A DNA stretch of 64,000 nt, taken from contig SXXW01000011.1 of assembly GCA_005791165.1 (NCBI GenBank), positions 62,001 to 126,000 of the forward strand, given 5' to 3'. This DNA comes from Cytophagaceae bacterium (GTDB lineage: Bacteria; Bacteroidota; Bacteroidia; Cytophagales; Spirosomataceae). The notes under the pieces are model-generated. The model did no database searches. It was not told where the DNA came from and saw only the letters and a list, made by a program, of their open reading frames with translations. A program made the translations under genes and the position numbers. Of this stretch, positions 26,636 to 34,586 are shown in pieces; position 1 is the stretch's first letter; each line of letters starts with the position of its first letter.

Positions 26636-29066
26636 CCCCTTCAGTCGTGTTCAACAACGCAGCTCTTCTAGGTGCGGGCATTTCAGAATCTTCTCCCCTA
26701 ACAGCTTTCCAAATGACTTGGTTTAACTCTAAATCAGGTGCGGAATCTTCTTTTGAGAAATCAAATTTTTCACTCATACGGGAACTCGCATTTTCCTTTG
26801 TATTTTTCTCAAATAAATCGACCGCTGGCAAAATATGTTTAAAAACAGATAGGTCGGCTTTAGGTGAAAAACTTCTAAACATAGGAGTGGCAGAAGCGTC
26901 ATATTGACTCATCGGAGGCAGGCCTAAAATTAATTCCATCGTTCGTAACATCGAGGAGGTCGAATAAGGGGTATGGTCCACAAAACCTCTTTTTACAAAT
27001 CCTCCCGCTACATAAGCGGTTGTGCGGTGCGCGTCTACGTGATCGGAACCGTTTTGTGCGTCATCTTCGACAATAAAAATGGCCGTTTCTTTCCAAATAG
27101 GAGACTTGGAAAGGTGCTCGACAAACAATCCAATGGCATAGTCATTGTCGGCAACGTAAGCATAAGGCGTTTTTGCACCAATTTTCTGTCCTTCGGTATG
27201 GTCATTTGGGAAACGCAATGAATTAAAGTGCGGCACTTGACCTTTGACTAATAAGGAATCGAAGTCTTTTCGCCAACGGTTAAACCTTAACGTGTCCATA
27301 ATATTTTGGTCAAACGAAGGGAAATACGTGCAAAAATGTCCCGCGATAGATGGGATGTTGGGTTTAAAATCATCTGCAAATTCACCGTAAGTCCTATAAC
27401 TGACCCCTGCTCTCTTGCAGTAATCCCAGATAAAACCATTTTTAGGATTAGCGATTTCGCGATTTCCCTCGCCATCGTATTTTCCACCTCGGCCACCATA
27501 GGAAGTCGGCCATGTTTTTTCTAAATAATCAGTGGCATGTGCTGAAGTGGACCAATTGTGCCCATCAGAACTTACTTCACCATCCACATAAAAATTATCT
27601 AAAAGAACGAAATCCTTAACAAGTTTATGTTGGTTAGGCGTATATTTTTCCCCAAATAACAATAAGGTGGTATCTCCATTTCCTCCCTTTACGTCTGCTA
27701 AAACCTGATCGTAAGTCCTGTTTTCCTTCAGGATATAAAAAACATATTTGATTGGCGATTTTTCGCCTACTTTCATGGGAATTGGATTCCCCTTTTCCCC
27801 TTTTGCGTTCATTTCTCCCGCTTTGGTATAGGGCGTATTTTGATACACAGCTTTGGATAATATCGCCATATCTGCGGCAGAAGGCTCTGGGAAAATGGAC
27901 ATAGTCCCTTTCATTAATCCGCCGATGTATTCATTTCTAATGGCCCGATTATTATCTGATTTTTGATAAGTAACCGTTTGTGTTTTAACGACTGGGTTAG
28001 GTCCTTTTGGATTGGCAAAAGAGGAAAACCCTTTTCCATTAGCCACGTAAACAACGCCGTTAACGACTTTTACTTGGGTCGGATACCAGCCGACCGGAAT
28101 GAATCCTAAGGATTTTGATTTGCCTAAATCTTCTACTTCAAAAACGGCTAAGCAATTGTTATCGGCATTTGCGATGTATAATTTTTCCTCGTCCTCGGAA
28201 AGTGCGATGCCGTTCGTGGATGAGCCTTCTAATGAATTTGGAAATAAGGCAGCATTTAAAACTTCGATTTCTTTCCCTTTCTCTAGGTCAATAACCGAAA
28301 CAGAGTTGTCATTTGCGTTGGCAACAAAAAGAGTTTTCCCATTTTTTGTCAAAACCATTTCGTTCGGATGATCGCCTACTTGAATCGCTTTTTGGAATTG
28401 TTTAGTCTTTATGTCAAAGGGTAAAATTTGGCGTCCTCCCCAAACAGAAATATAGAGCACACCTTTAGATTTATCGAGTAAACAAGTATATCCCTCAGCA
28501 GGCAATGCGAAAGACTCCTGGACTTTTTGTTGGCGCGTATCGACTAAATAAAGTTTATTGTTGTCCTTAGTAACGACATACAGAATACCCGTTGCGTCAT
28601 CTAAATCCAACCCAGCGGGCGAGATATTGTCTTTTGGGATATTGCTAAGCGCAATATTTCCTTTGTCGACAAGCTTATCTTCTACGATTTCAAAATGTAA
28701 AATGACATTATCATTTCCCCCAGAGGCATATATAGTTTTGTTATCTGCAGCTATTTTAAGTCCATACCATGATTTTGGAATGACCTTACTGTCGACGATC
28801 TCCCCTTTTTTCACATTGAATAATTGGAGACTCTGAACGCTCTGTCCATTGTTGGTTGCCACCATATAGGATTTGTTGGGCGACACGACTAAGTTAAGAG
28901 GTAGATCACCTAAAGAGACTGATTTTCCGTGAGGAGAAAGCTTCCAACTGTTTGGCAAAGTGACTCTTTTGGAGGCTAATTGGCTTGTGAGGGACTTCGA
29001 TTGGCCCATTCCTAAAAATGGTAGTAAAAGACAAACGAATATTTTAATAGAGGTAGATAAATTCAT
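26625..29066 (-). CDS. YncE-type beta-propeller fused to a phosphoesterase (alkaline phosphatase-like) domain
   Basis: The ORF track begins at 29120; the ATG at 29066 gives a proper signal peptide (MNLSTSIKIFVCLLLPFLGMGQ) and 813 residues. Residues ~40-370 are a YncE/YVTN propeller with blade motifs such as KTLFVANANDNSVSVIDLEKG and KLYIANADNNCLAVFE. From ~435 onward comes a phosphoesterase domain (PF04185-like): YVFYILKENRTYDQVLADV, then GEVSSDGHNWSTSAHATDYLE and EDDAQNGSDHVDAHRT, carrying likely metal ligands. It should hydrolyse phosphate esters in the periplasm or at the cell surface. The two-domain layout is recurrent in Bacteroidota. The following TonB receptor overlaps its stop codon. 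A perfect 12-bp palindrome lies upstream. Confidence 0.9.
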   Translation of the reverse strand: MNLSTSIKIFVCLLLPFLGMGQSKSLTSQLASKRVTLPNSWKLSPHGKSVSLGDLPLNLVVSPNKSYMVATNNGQSVQSLQLFNVKKGEIVDSKVIPKSWYGLKIAADNKTIYASGGNDNVILHFEIVEDKLVDKGNIALSNIPKDNISPAGLDLDDATGILYVVTKDNNKLYLVDTRQQKVQESFALPAEGYTCLLDKSKGVLYISVWGGRQILPFDIKTKQFQKAIQVGDHPNEMVLTKNGKTLFVANANDNSVSVIDLEKGKEIEVLNAALFPNSLEGSSTNGIALSEDEEKLYIANADNNCLAVFEVEDLGKSKSLGFIPVGWYPTQVKVVNGVVYVANGKGFSSFANPKGPNPVVKTQTVTYQKSDNNRAIRNEYIGGLMKGTMSIFPEPSAADMAILSKAVYQNTPYTKAGEMNAKGEKGNPIPMKVGEKSPIKYVFYILKENRTYDQVLADVKGGNGDTTLLLFGEKYTPNQHKLVKDFVLLDNFYVDGEVSSDGHNWSTSAHATDYLEKTWPTSYGGRGGKYDGEGNREIANPKNGFIWDYCKRAGVSYRTYGEFADDFKPNIPSIAGHFCTYFPSFDQNIMDTLRFNRWRKDFDSLLVKGQVPHFNSLRFPNDHTEGQKIGAKTPYAYVADNDYAIGLFVEHLSKSPIWKETAIFIVEDDAQNGSDHVDAHRTTAYVAGGFVKRGFVDHTPYSTSSMLRTMELILGLPPMSQYDASATPMFRSFSPKADLSVFKHILPAVDLFEKNTKENASSRMSEKFDFSKEDSAPDLELNQVIWKAVRGEDSEMPAPRRAALLNTTEGDDD

Positions 29067-29109
29067 TTTAATATGTTTAAGCTGCAAGGTAACAAAGAGA
29101 AAAAAAAGA

Positions 29110-29121
29110 TTTGTTAACAAA
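29110..29121. promoter_or_regulatory. 12-bp palindrome in divergent promoter region
   Basis: TTTGTTAACAAA, perfect, 43 bases upstream of the YncE/phosphoesterase start and 81 bases before the GNAT gene. It could be an operator for either gene. Short and AT-rich, so chance is not excluded. Confidence 0.3.
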
Positions 29122-29202
29122 GTGTAATTTCTTTACCATCCTTGTGAGAAGATATTTAAATTAGCCTGAAAAATAAGGCAAAAACAATTTAAATTTTATT
29201 CC

Positions 29203-29613
29203 ATGTCGATTAATTATCAGATTAACCCTACTATTTGTGTTCACGATTTGATTGATATTTTACATAAATCTACGTTGGGATTGAGAAGGCCGTTGGCAGA
29301 TTTAGAGGCGATGGAGAGCATGTTGGCGCATGCGAATTATTACATTGGTGCTTATGAAAATGGCCAATTGGTAGGACTGGCGCGTGCGATGACTGATTTT
29401 GTGTATACGACTTATTTAGCGGATTTGGCGGTAGATGAAAAATATCAACATCAGGGGATTGGAAAAGAATTAATTAAAATCTTGAAAATAAATATCCTGA
29501 GGGCTAAATTGATTTTATTAGCTGCGCCCGCAGCGGAGGCATATTATCCTAAAATTGGGATGCAAAATCATCCGCATTGCTATTTTATAGACCGAATCGA
29601 GGAGATTAATTGA
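29203..29613 (+). CDS. GNAT-family N-acetyltransferase
   Basis: A 136-residue GNAT-fold enzyme (PF00583/PF13508). The acetyl-CoA binding motif A is clear: LADLAVDEKYQHQGIGKELIKIL (residues ~64-87, with QHQGIG as the Q/RxxGxG/A loop). Motif B follows with AAEAYYPKIGMQ. It resembles the short GNATs close to aminoalkylphosphonate/amine acetyltransferases, but the acceptor is unknown. It is divergent from the phosphoesterase gene and its last 8 bases overlap the 3' end of the facing SGNH esterase gene. Confidence 0.88.
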   Translation: MSINYQINPTICVHDLIDILHKSTLGLRRPLADLEAMESMLAHANYYIGAYENGQLVGLARAMTDFVYTTYLADLAVDEKYQHQGIGKELIKILKINILRAKLILLAAPAAEAYYPKIGMQNHPHCYFIDRIEEIN

Positions 29614-31354
29614 TAACAACGAGTCGTTTGGTGGAAATTCTTCCCTCTCGACTAATGTAGGAAATAAAATAATTGGCATTAGGCCAGTTGGTCACATCGA
29701 CCACCCTTTCACGTTCAACATCTATTGTATCCGTATAGAATACAAAGCCATTCATGTCATAAATTTTTATACTTCCTTGAATTAATCGAGGCCACCGAAG
29801 CGTAAATTGTTTGGTAGCAGGATTTGGTCCAATGGTGAAAACATCAGATTCTCCGTCCACCATTTGAATCGGAAATCCAGAAAACCCAAGAGCTCTCATG
29901 CCTAATTTATTTTTCAAATAAGGTCCTGGATACGGATACTCGGTAAGGCCTACGACAAAACTTGAATGAAAGCTAGGAATGTAACTAACAATATTGCCTT
30001 CATATTGTAAAGTAAAAGTGATGGCTATTTTTTTCCCGTTAATCACTTCGATCTTTTTGATATTTTTTGACATGGACTTCGTATTTATTTCGTCCCAAAA
30101 AAATTGATCAGCTAATGTTAATTTATGTGTCTTGTTTTTTAGGTCTACGACCATTGTGTCATTAGGAATTACAATATTTTGCCCTTCTTCAAAATCAATG
30201 AAAAGTTTATCTCGATCTTTTTCAGATAGAAAATAAGCTCTTTGGATTTTTGGACTATTAATTTCGGTGGGCCAATTCCGCTTGTAAATCTCTTTTGAGA
30301 TTATTCTAAATTGTTCATAAGCCGCTTGGCGATATCCATCATTACTGTAATGAAGTCGGTCAAAACCTTTAATTCCCACCGTTGCATAAACCTTTACATA
30401 AGGGTCATATGCTTGTTTTCTTTGATCCTCTCGAACATAAGCAGCTTCCGGATATGGGTATTCGTACACGTTGTTTTGTGAAACAAATAGAAATTGAGAG
30501 CTGGGAAAAAACTTTTTATATTTTTGTTTTAGGTTTTCAAATTTTACCCCCCATGTATATTTGGTACCTATGGAAGCCGCAGCTTCGGATTCTCCTTGTC
30601 GGTAAATAATGCCTTTCACATGGTTTAATGTCCCCGATTTTAAGGCCTTGTAATACATGATATTTCCCCCATCTGGAGATGAAATATTGCCATCTAGAAT
30701 GGAAAGCCAATCAATATTGGACCCTCCGGCAGCCGAATTTATAATGGAAATTGGGATTTTTTCGGACTCAAAAAGAAGTCTGCCCATCTCTGCAGCCCAA
30801 GGTCCAATCCTAGCTCCGCCCACGGGAAGTGACCATAAAGTATCTGCTAAATTATAAGGACCAAAATTTTCATTCCCCTGAACCGCTCCGAATGACCTTA
30901 GCCATTCGCCTTGATAAACTAAATTATCAATGGGCCCAATCCATGCATTCGATTGCCCAGTAACATAATATACATCCCCGGCCACTACATTTTTTCGCTT
31001 AACTACTAAGCTAGAATCTTTCCCTTTGAAGCCATATACTTCAAAATCATACTCTGCTAATTCTGCTGGGATTTGAAATTTAGTTGAAAATTTAGCCGAT
31101 GATCCGCTAAATGTTAAAGCCACTTTCTGGTATTTATTGTTGGCGCTATTTCGCAAAACTCGAACGGAAACGGCGGTAAATTCGGTAGATTTTGCTACAC
31201 CTTCCACCGTAATATCAGCCAAATTCGTAGACTCTCTAGGATATAATTGAAAATCTTGAGGTAATTTATTGAAAGTAAAAGAGCCAAAAGTCTGAGCCGA
31301 AGTTCTGCTAAATAAACATAAACTAAAAAATAAAAGTGAAATAATTTTTTGCAT
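29606..31354 (-). CDS. SGNH/sialate O-acetylesterase-like protein with T9SS sorting domain
   Basis: The track start at 31447 is upstream of the real one; the ATG at 31354 gives signal peptide MQKIISLLFFSLCLFSRTSAQ and 582 residues. The esterase part shows GQSN with the nucleophile S135, an oxyanion asparagine/glycine region (GGSNIDW, YRQGESEA) and the D332-x-x-H335 pair in DRLHYSND. This is the SASA/CE6-like group that removes acetyl groups from glycans. The last ~75 residues (TIGPNPATKQFTLRWP ... KRLVVIN) form a type A T9SS C-terminal domain, so the enzyme is secreted or surface-bound through the type IX system. It fits a role in opening acetylated polysaccharides outside the cell. Confidence 0.86.
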   Translation of the reverse strand: MQKIISLLFFSLCLFSRTSAQTFGSFTFNKLPQDFQLYPRESTNLADITVEGVAKSTEFTAVSVRVLRNSANNKYQKVALTFSGSSAKFSTKFQIPAELAEYDFEVYGFKGKDSSLVVKRKNVVAGDVYYVTGQSNAWIGPIDNLVYQGEWLRSFGAVQGNENFGPYNLADTLWSLPVGGARIGPWAAEMGRLLFESEKIPISIINSAAGGSNIDWLSILDGNISSPDGGNIMYYKALKSGTLNHVKGIIYRQGESEAAASIGTKYTWGVKFENLKQKYKKFFPSSQFLFVSQNNVYEYPYPEAAYVREDQRKQAYDPYVKVYATVGIKGFDRLHYSNDGYRQAAYEQFRIISKEIYKRNWPTEINSPKIQRAYFLSEKDRDKLFIDFEEGQNIVIPNDTMVVDLKNKTHKLTLADQFFWDEINTKSMSKNIKKIEVINGKKIAITFTLQYEGNIVSYIPSFHSSFVVGLTEYPYPGPYLKNKLGMRALGFSGFPIQMVDGESDVFTIGPNPATKQFTLRWPRLIQGSIKIYDMNGFVFYTDTIDVERERVVDVTNWPNANYFISYISREGRISTKRLVVIN

Positions 31355-31408
31355 CTCAGGTAATAAGGCTTTGCTTTTAAGAGCCCACAATTTACAACAA
31401 ATCGCCAA

Positions 31409-31424
31409 ATTATTTTGAAATAAT
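31409..31424. promoter_or_regulatory. 16-bp inverted repeat in divergent promoter region
   Basis: ATTATTT-TG-AAATAAT lies between the SGNH esterase gene and the CofD-like operon, 61 bases before the operon's -7 element. It may be an operator. AT-rich, low certainty. Confidence 0.25.
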
Positions 31425-31469
31425 ACCCCTAAAAATAATTTTAGCAAATCTCATTTCAGTAAAATCCAT

Positions 31470-31477
31470 TAACTTTG
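31470..31477 (+). promoter_or_regulatory. -7 promoter element of the CofD-like/glycosyl operon
   Basis: TAACTTTG, full match to TAnnTTTG, ending 18 bases before the ATG at 31496. The ORF-track start (TTG at 31475) falls inside this element, which is another reason to prefer 31496. Confidence 0.55.
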
Positions 31478-31495
31478 AAACTTATCAAGTTTATT

Positions 31496-33196
31496 ATGAA
31501 CGTCGTTGTTTTTACAGGGGGTAATGGAAATGCTAATCTAATTAAGCACTTAAAAGATTTATCCTATGTGAATTTAAGCCTTTTAATCAACGGATATGAC
31601 GACGGTCTTTCCACGGGAGTTATTCGAAGTGCCAATCAAGGTATGCTTGGGCCCTCAGATTACCGTAAGAATTTCACCTATATTTTAGATGATTTCACCG
31701 ATTATAACCGAAATCTTAAAAAGCTTTTTGAACATCGATTAAGTGAGGAAGAAACGAGAGTTCTTTTGCATAATCCGGAAGAATTGATCAAAAATCTGAT
31801 TCAAGAAAAGTACACTTTAGATCGTCGCTCCGAAAATTTTATCACCCGATACTTTGAATCAGGTTCTCAAAAGCTTTTAAAATTCACCCATAATTTTTCT
31901 ATTCTGAATGGTTTTAGTGTAGGAAATATCATAATAGGTGGTATTTATGCGGAAACAAATGATTTCAATCTTGCGCTATATCTATTGACCACCCAATTTG
32001 AATTAACAGCAAAAATTATCAATATATCTACGGCCGATGATTCTAAATTAGTGGCCTTTGATGGGGACGGTAATTTTTTAGCTAATGAAGCGGATATTGT
32101 CAACTATGATGGAAATAAGCCCCTTTCAGATTTTTATTTATTGCCTTTAGATGAGCTTAATGCGCTCGATAAGCAAGGTAAATATGAAAAGGAAGAAATA
32201 GCTAGAATTTCAAAAATACCTTCCTTATCCAAAGAAGCAATAAAGGCCTTGAAAGAGGCTGATTTGATCATTTTTGGATCGGGAACACAGTTTTCTTCCC
32301 TGCTTCCCTCGTATCGAATTTGCAAAAACGCAATCCTAAAATCGAAGGCCCAAAAAGTATTAGTTGTCAATAATAATTATGACAGCGACATCAGAAATAT
32401 ACAATTTGACGAGTTTACACTAAAAATTCTAAATGAATTAGACCAATCGAATTGTGATTTTTTTGACTCCATCATTGTAGATACAAATTCAGTAATTAAG
32501 CCTAAACAATCGCTTCCCAACTTGACCACAGCTAATGTAGCAGATCCTTCAGGGAAACACGATGGGCAAAAGTTATGGACTTGGATCAATCGATCACTGG
32601 ATATTAAGTTGGGTGAAGTTCCTGTACTCATCTCTTTTGCTAAGAATACCGAAGAATTTATTAAAGATTATTACCACAATGAAATGGAAAGCCTTAATAG
32701 CGATCCCACAAGGATTATTAAATTCTATCAAGCAGGAGAAAAAGAGTCGACGTCCTACACGCTGCATTTAGATGCTTCCGGGAAAGTGTCACTTTATGAA
32801 ATAGATGCTTGGATTCGAATCATGCAACTAAACCAATTGGATGCTGTGATCGGGTCTAGGTTTGAGTCGAGGCGCCAACTAATCAACTCGTTTAAACACT
32901 CGATTGTCGAGTCTAATTTAATCTATTTATTTGCCCTGATTACCTCATATTGGGTTAGTATTGTATATTTTATTCGATTTTGGAGAATTATGCCTGATCC
33001 ACTCAGCGGGATTTATTTGATCAAATCCAAACATGATATCCCCTATAAAAACCTATCCTATTTCTTGAAAAAAATAAATAGAAAAAAGAATTTCGAATTT
33101 GTTTCCCTACCCATCAGTTACCGCACATTTAAAAAAGTTAAAATCTTAACCAAAATAAAAAATGTAATCGTCAACTTGCTTGGGCTCTATGTATAA
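31496..33196 (+). CDS. CofD/YvcK-like domain fused to a GT2-like domain
   Basis: Starting at ATG 31496 the protein has 566 residues. Residues 1-~345 match the CofD/YvcK fold: VVVFTGGNGNANLIKHLKD (GGxG nucleotide loop), INGYDDGLSTGVIR (the DDGGSTGxLR equivalent, 32-44), LGPSDYRKN (the PPGDxRN equivalent) and ADLIIFGSGTQFSSLLPSYR (GPGSxxTSxLPN equivalent, 255-273). Residues ~375-545 look like a GT2 glycosyltransferase: VPVLISFAKNTEEFI, YTLHLDASGKVSLYEIDAW (DxD region altered to DASG), LDAVIGSRF and PDPLSGIYLIKSKH, with a hydrophobic stretch at ~473-495. CofD transfers a 2-phospholactyl group from a nucleotide donor; YvcK is a sugar-nucleotide-binding regulator. This combined enzyme heads a six-gene operon. 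Its reaction is unknown. Confidence 0.75.
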   Translation: MNVVVFTGGNGNANLIKHLKDLSYVNLSLLINGYDDGLSTGVIRSANQGMLGPSDYRKNFTYILDDFTDYNRNLKKLFEHRLSEEETRVLLHNPEELIKNLIQEKYTLDRRSENFITRYFESGSQKLLKFTHNFSILNGFSVGNIIIGGIYAETNDFNLALYLLTTQFELTAKIINISTADDSKLVAFDGDGNFLANEADIVNYDGNKPLSDFYLLPLDELNALDKQGKYEKEEIARISKIPSLSKEAIKALKEADLIIFGSGTQFSSLLPSYRICKNAILKSKAQKVLVVNNNYDSDIRNIQFDEFTLKILNELDQSNCDFFDSIIVDTNSVIKPKQSLPNLTTANVADPSGKHDGQKLWTWINRSLDIKLGEVPVLISFAKNTEEFIKDYYHNEMESLNSDPTRIIKFYQAGEKESTSYTLHLDASGKVSLYEIDAWIRIMQLNQLDAVIGSRFESRRQLINSFKHSIVESNLIYLFALITSYWVSIVYFIRFWRIMPDPLSGIYLIKSKHDIPYKNLSYFLKKINRKKNFEFVSLPISYRTFKKVKILTKIKNVIVNLLGLYV

Positions 33197-33800
33197 TCTA
33201 CTTTTTGATTTTGATGGAACTCTTTTTGACACTGATTCCGCTCACGAATTAGCTTTTCAAAAGACTTTTTCGAATTTTGAGTTAGGAGAATGTCCTCCTT
33301 ATGAATCATTGAAGGGAATTAAAACCAAAGACGTGTTTGCCAATTATTCCGATGATGAGGAAATGGTGAAAAAACTGGCTTCATATAAATCGCAAACCTA
33401 TCAGGCCGACCTAAATGCCATAAAAGCCTTGGTTGATTTTGACCTAATCCGGCATTTAAAAAGTATAGGAAATCGAGTATTTATTGTGACGGGAGGAAGT
33501 CGGCTCTCCATCGACCTATTGCTTAATGTGCATCAAATTGCTGGGTTTTTTGACGGGATTATTGCCGCCGACGATTATAAAAAATCCAAGCCAGATCCAG
33601 AACCTTTTTTAACGTGTATTTCAAAATTCAATATTTCAGGTACAATGCATGGAATCGAAGACTCAATACAAGGAATTGAAAGTTTAAAAAATGCAGGTAT
33701 ATTCGTTGTTGGAGTTCATAACCCCCTAATTGCCAAAAAATCAGATTTGTATTTTCCTGAAATAAATGAATATTTAAAATATTTAATTGCCCAAGGATGA
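33189..33800 (+). CDS. HAD-family phosphatase (phosphoglycolate phosphatase/beta-PGM-like)
   Basis: Uses ATG 33189 rather than the TTG at 33180, giving 203 residues; the start overlaps the end of the CofD-like gene by 8 bases. HAD motifs: I DFDGTLFDTD (nucleophile D7, acid D9), II IVTGG, III lysine in KKSKPDPEPF, IV GIEDSIQGIESL. A helical cap lies between motifs I and II. It should remove phosphate from a small metabolite or shift it (PGM-like). Between the CofD-like and nucleotidyltransferase genes, it may prepare the compound that the transferase activates. No membrane segment. Confidence 0.88.
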   Translation: MYNLLFDFDGTLFDTDSAHELAFQKTFSNFELGECPPYESLKGIKTKDVFANYSDDEEMVKKLASYKSQTYQADLNAIKALVDFDLIRHLKSIGNRVFIVTGGSRLSIDLLLNVHQIAGFFDGIIAADDYKKSKPDPEPFLTCISKFNISGTMHGIEDSIQGIESLKNAGIFVVGVHNPLIAKKSDLYFPEINEYLKYLIAQG

Positions 33801-34564
33801 AAAAAGTCATCGTAATTCCAGCCGCCGGTAAAGGAAGTCGCCTCCATAGCGATTTGCCCAAAATATTTACAGCCGTTTATCAGACTAAATCTATTTTTGA
33901 CCTGATTGTGGAGCAAGGTACTTCGCATGTCGACGAAATGATTTTACTCTTAAGTCCGGCTGGCAAGGAATATTTTGACCTTCATATCGCCTCTTCCGCA
34001 CCCAAAAATGTACATGTATGGGTGCAAGAATCTGCCACCGGAATGTTTGATGCCATGAACCAATTATTTGAATCGCTCTTACATCGCCAGGAAAATTTTC
34101 AAGTAATTTTGCAATGGGGAGACCAACCGTTTTGTGATGCTGAATTGCATCAAACCCTGTTTTTAGACCTGAATAAATTCGAAGTGTCTGTCCCACTTGT
34201 TTGGGTTTCTTCGCCCTATGTTCAGTTTAAATTAGGCTCCCCATTAGCCGTTTGGGAAAGTAGAGAAGGCGAAAAATGTGACGATTTTGGATTTAAAGAT
34301 ATGGGGATTTTTGCCTTTACCCGTGGGTCGATTGAAGTTGCATGGCCATTGTATAAAATCAATGCGCCCATTGGGAAAGTTACGGGCGAACGAAATTTTG
34401 TTAAATTTTTTGAAACCATTCAGCAGAAAACCGAGATTTTTTGGCGCCTAGATCAGCCGTATTATAAGTCCATTGGTATCAATACCCCAGAAGAACTTAA
34501 GGAAGCTAATTTATTTTTAAGCCAAAAAGAGCAAATCCAACAAGGTTCTAGCGATAAATCGTAA
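33797..34564 (+). CDS. GlmU-like nucleotidyltransferase (NTP_transferase fold)
   Basis: A 255-residue enzyme whose ATG overlaps the HAD gene's stop (ATGA). The nucleotide loop IPAAGKGSRLHSDLPK (residues 7-22) is the G-x-G-x-R-x(5)-PK signature. QWGDQPFCD carries the metal-binding D109. ESATGMFDAMNQ and GINTPEELKEAN near the C-terminus align with the GlmU uridylyltransferase pattern (GTGHA; NDRxxLxxAE). There is no acyltransferase domain. The enzyme should couple a phosphorylated sugar or polyol to a nucleotide. The substrate specificity cannot be told; the usual GlmU motif for GlcNAc-1-P recognition (GTAG/GTxHA) is changed. Confidence 0.82.
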   Translation: MKKVIVIPAAGKGSRLHSDLPKIFTAVYQTKSIFDLIVEQGTSHVDEMILLLSPAGKEYFDLHIASSAPKNVHVWVQESATGMFDAMNQLFESLLHRQENFQVILQWGDQPFCDAELHQTLFLDLNKFEVSVPLVWVSSPYVQFKLGSPLAVWESREGEKCDDFGFKDMGIFAFTRGSIEVAWPLYKINAPIGKVTGERNFVKFFETIQQKTEIFWRLDQPYYKSIGINTPEELKEANLFLSQKEQIQQGSSDKS

Positions 34565-34569
34565 ATTTG
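34562..34569 (+). promoter_or_regulatory. Candidate internal -7 promoter element before the epimerase gene
   Basis: TAAATTTG, full TAnnTTTG match, begins in the stop codon of the nucleotidyltransferase and ends 17 bases before the epimerase ATG (34587). It may give the last three genes separate expression. Confidence 0.4.
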
Positions 34570-34586
34570 TCGATTAACATTTTATT

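Noticed and set aside
29067-29120. 18-residue N-terminal extension of the YncE/phosphoesterase gene
   Set aside because: The ATG at 29066 gives a clean signal peptide, and the extension overlaps the divergent promoter region and the 12-bp palindrome.
31355-31447. 31-residue N-terminal extension of the SGNH esterase
   Set aside because: The ATG at 31354 starts a standard signal peptide; the extension would place the signal inside the protein.
31475-31495. TTG start of the CofD-like ORF in the track
   Set aside because: It lies within the -7 promoter element; the ATG at 31496 begins the conserved GGxG-containing strand.
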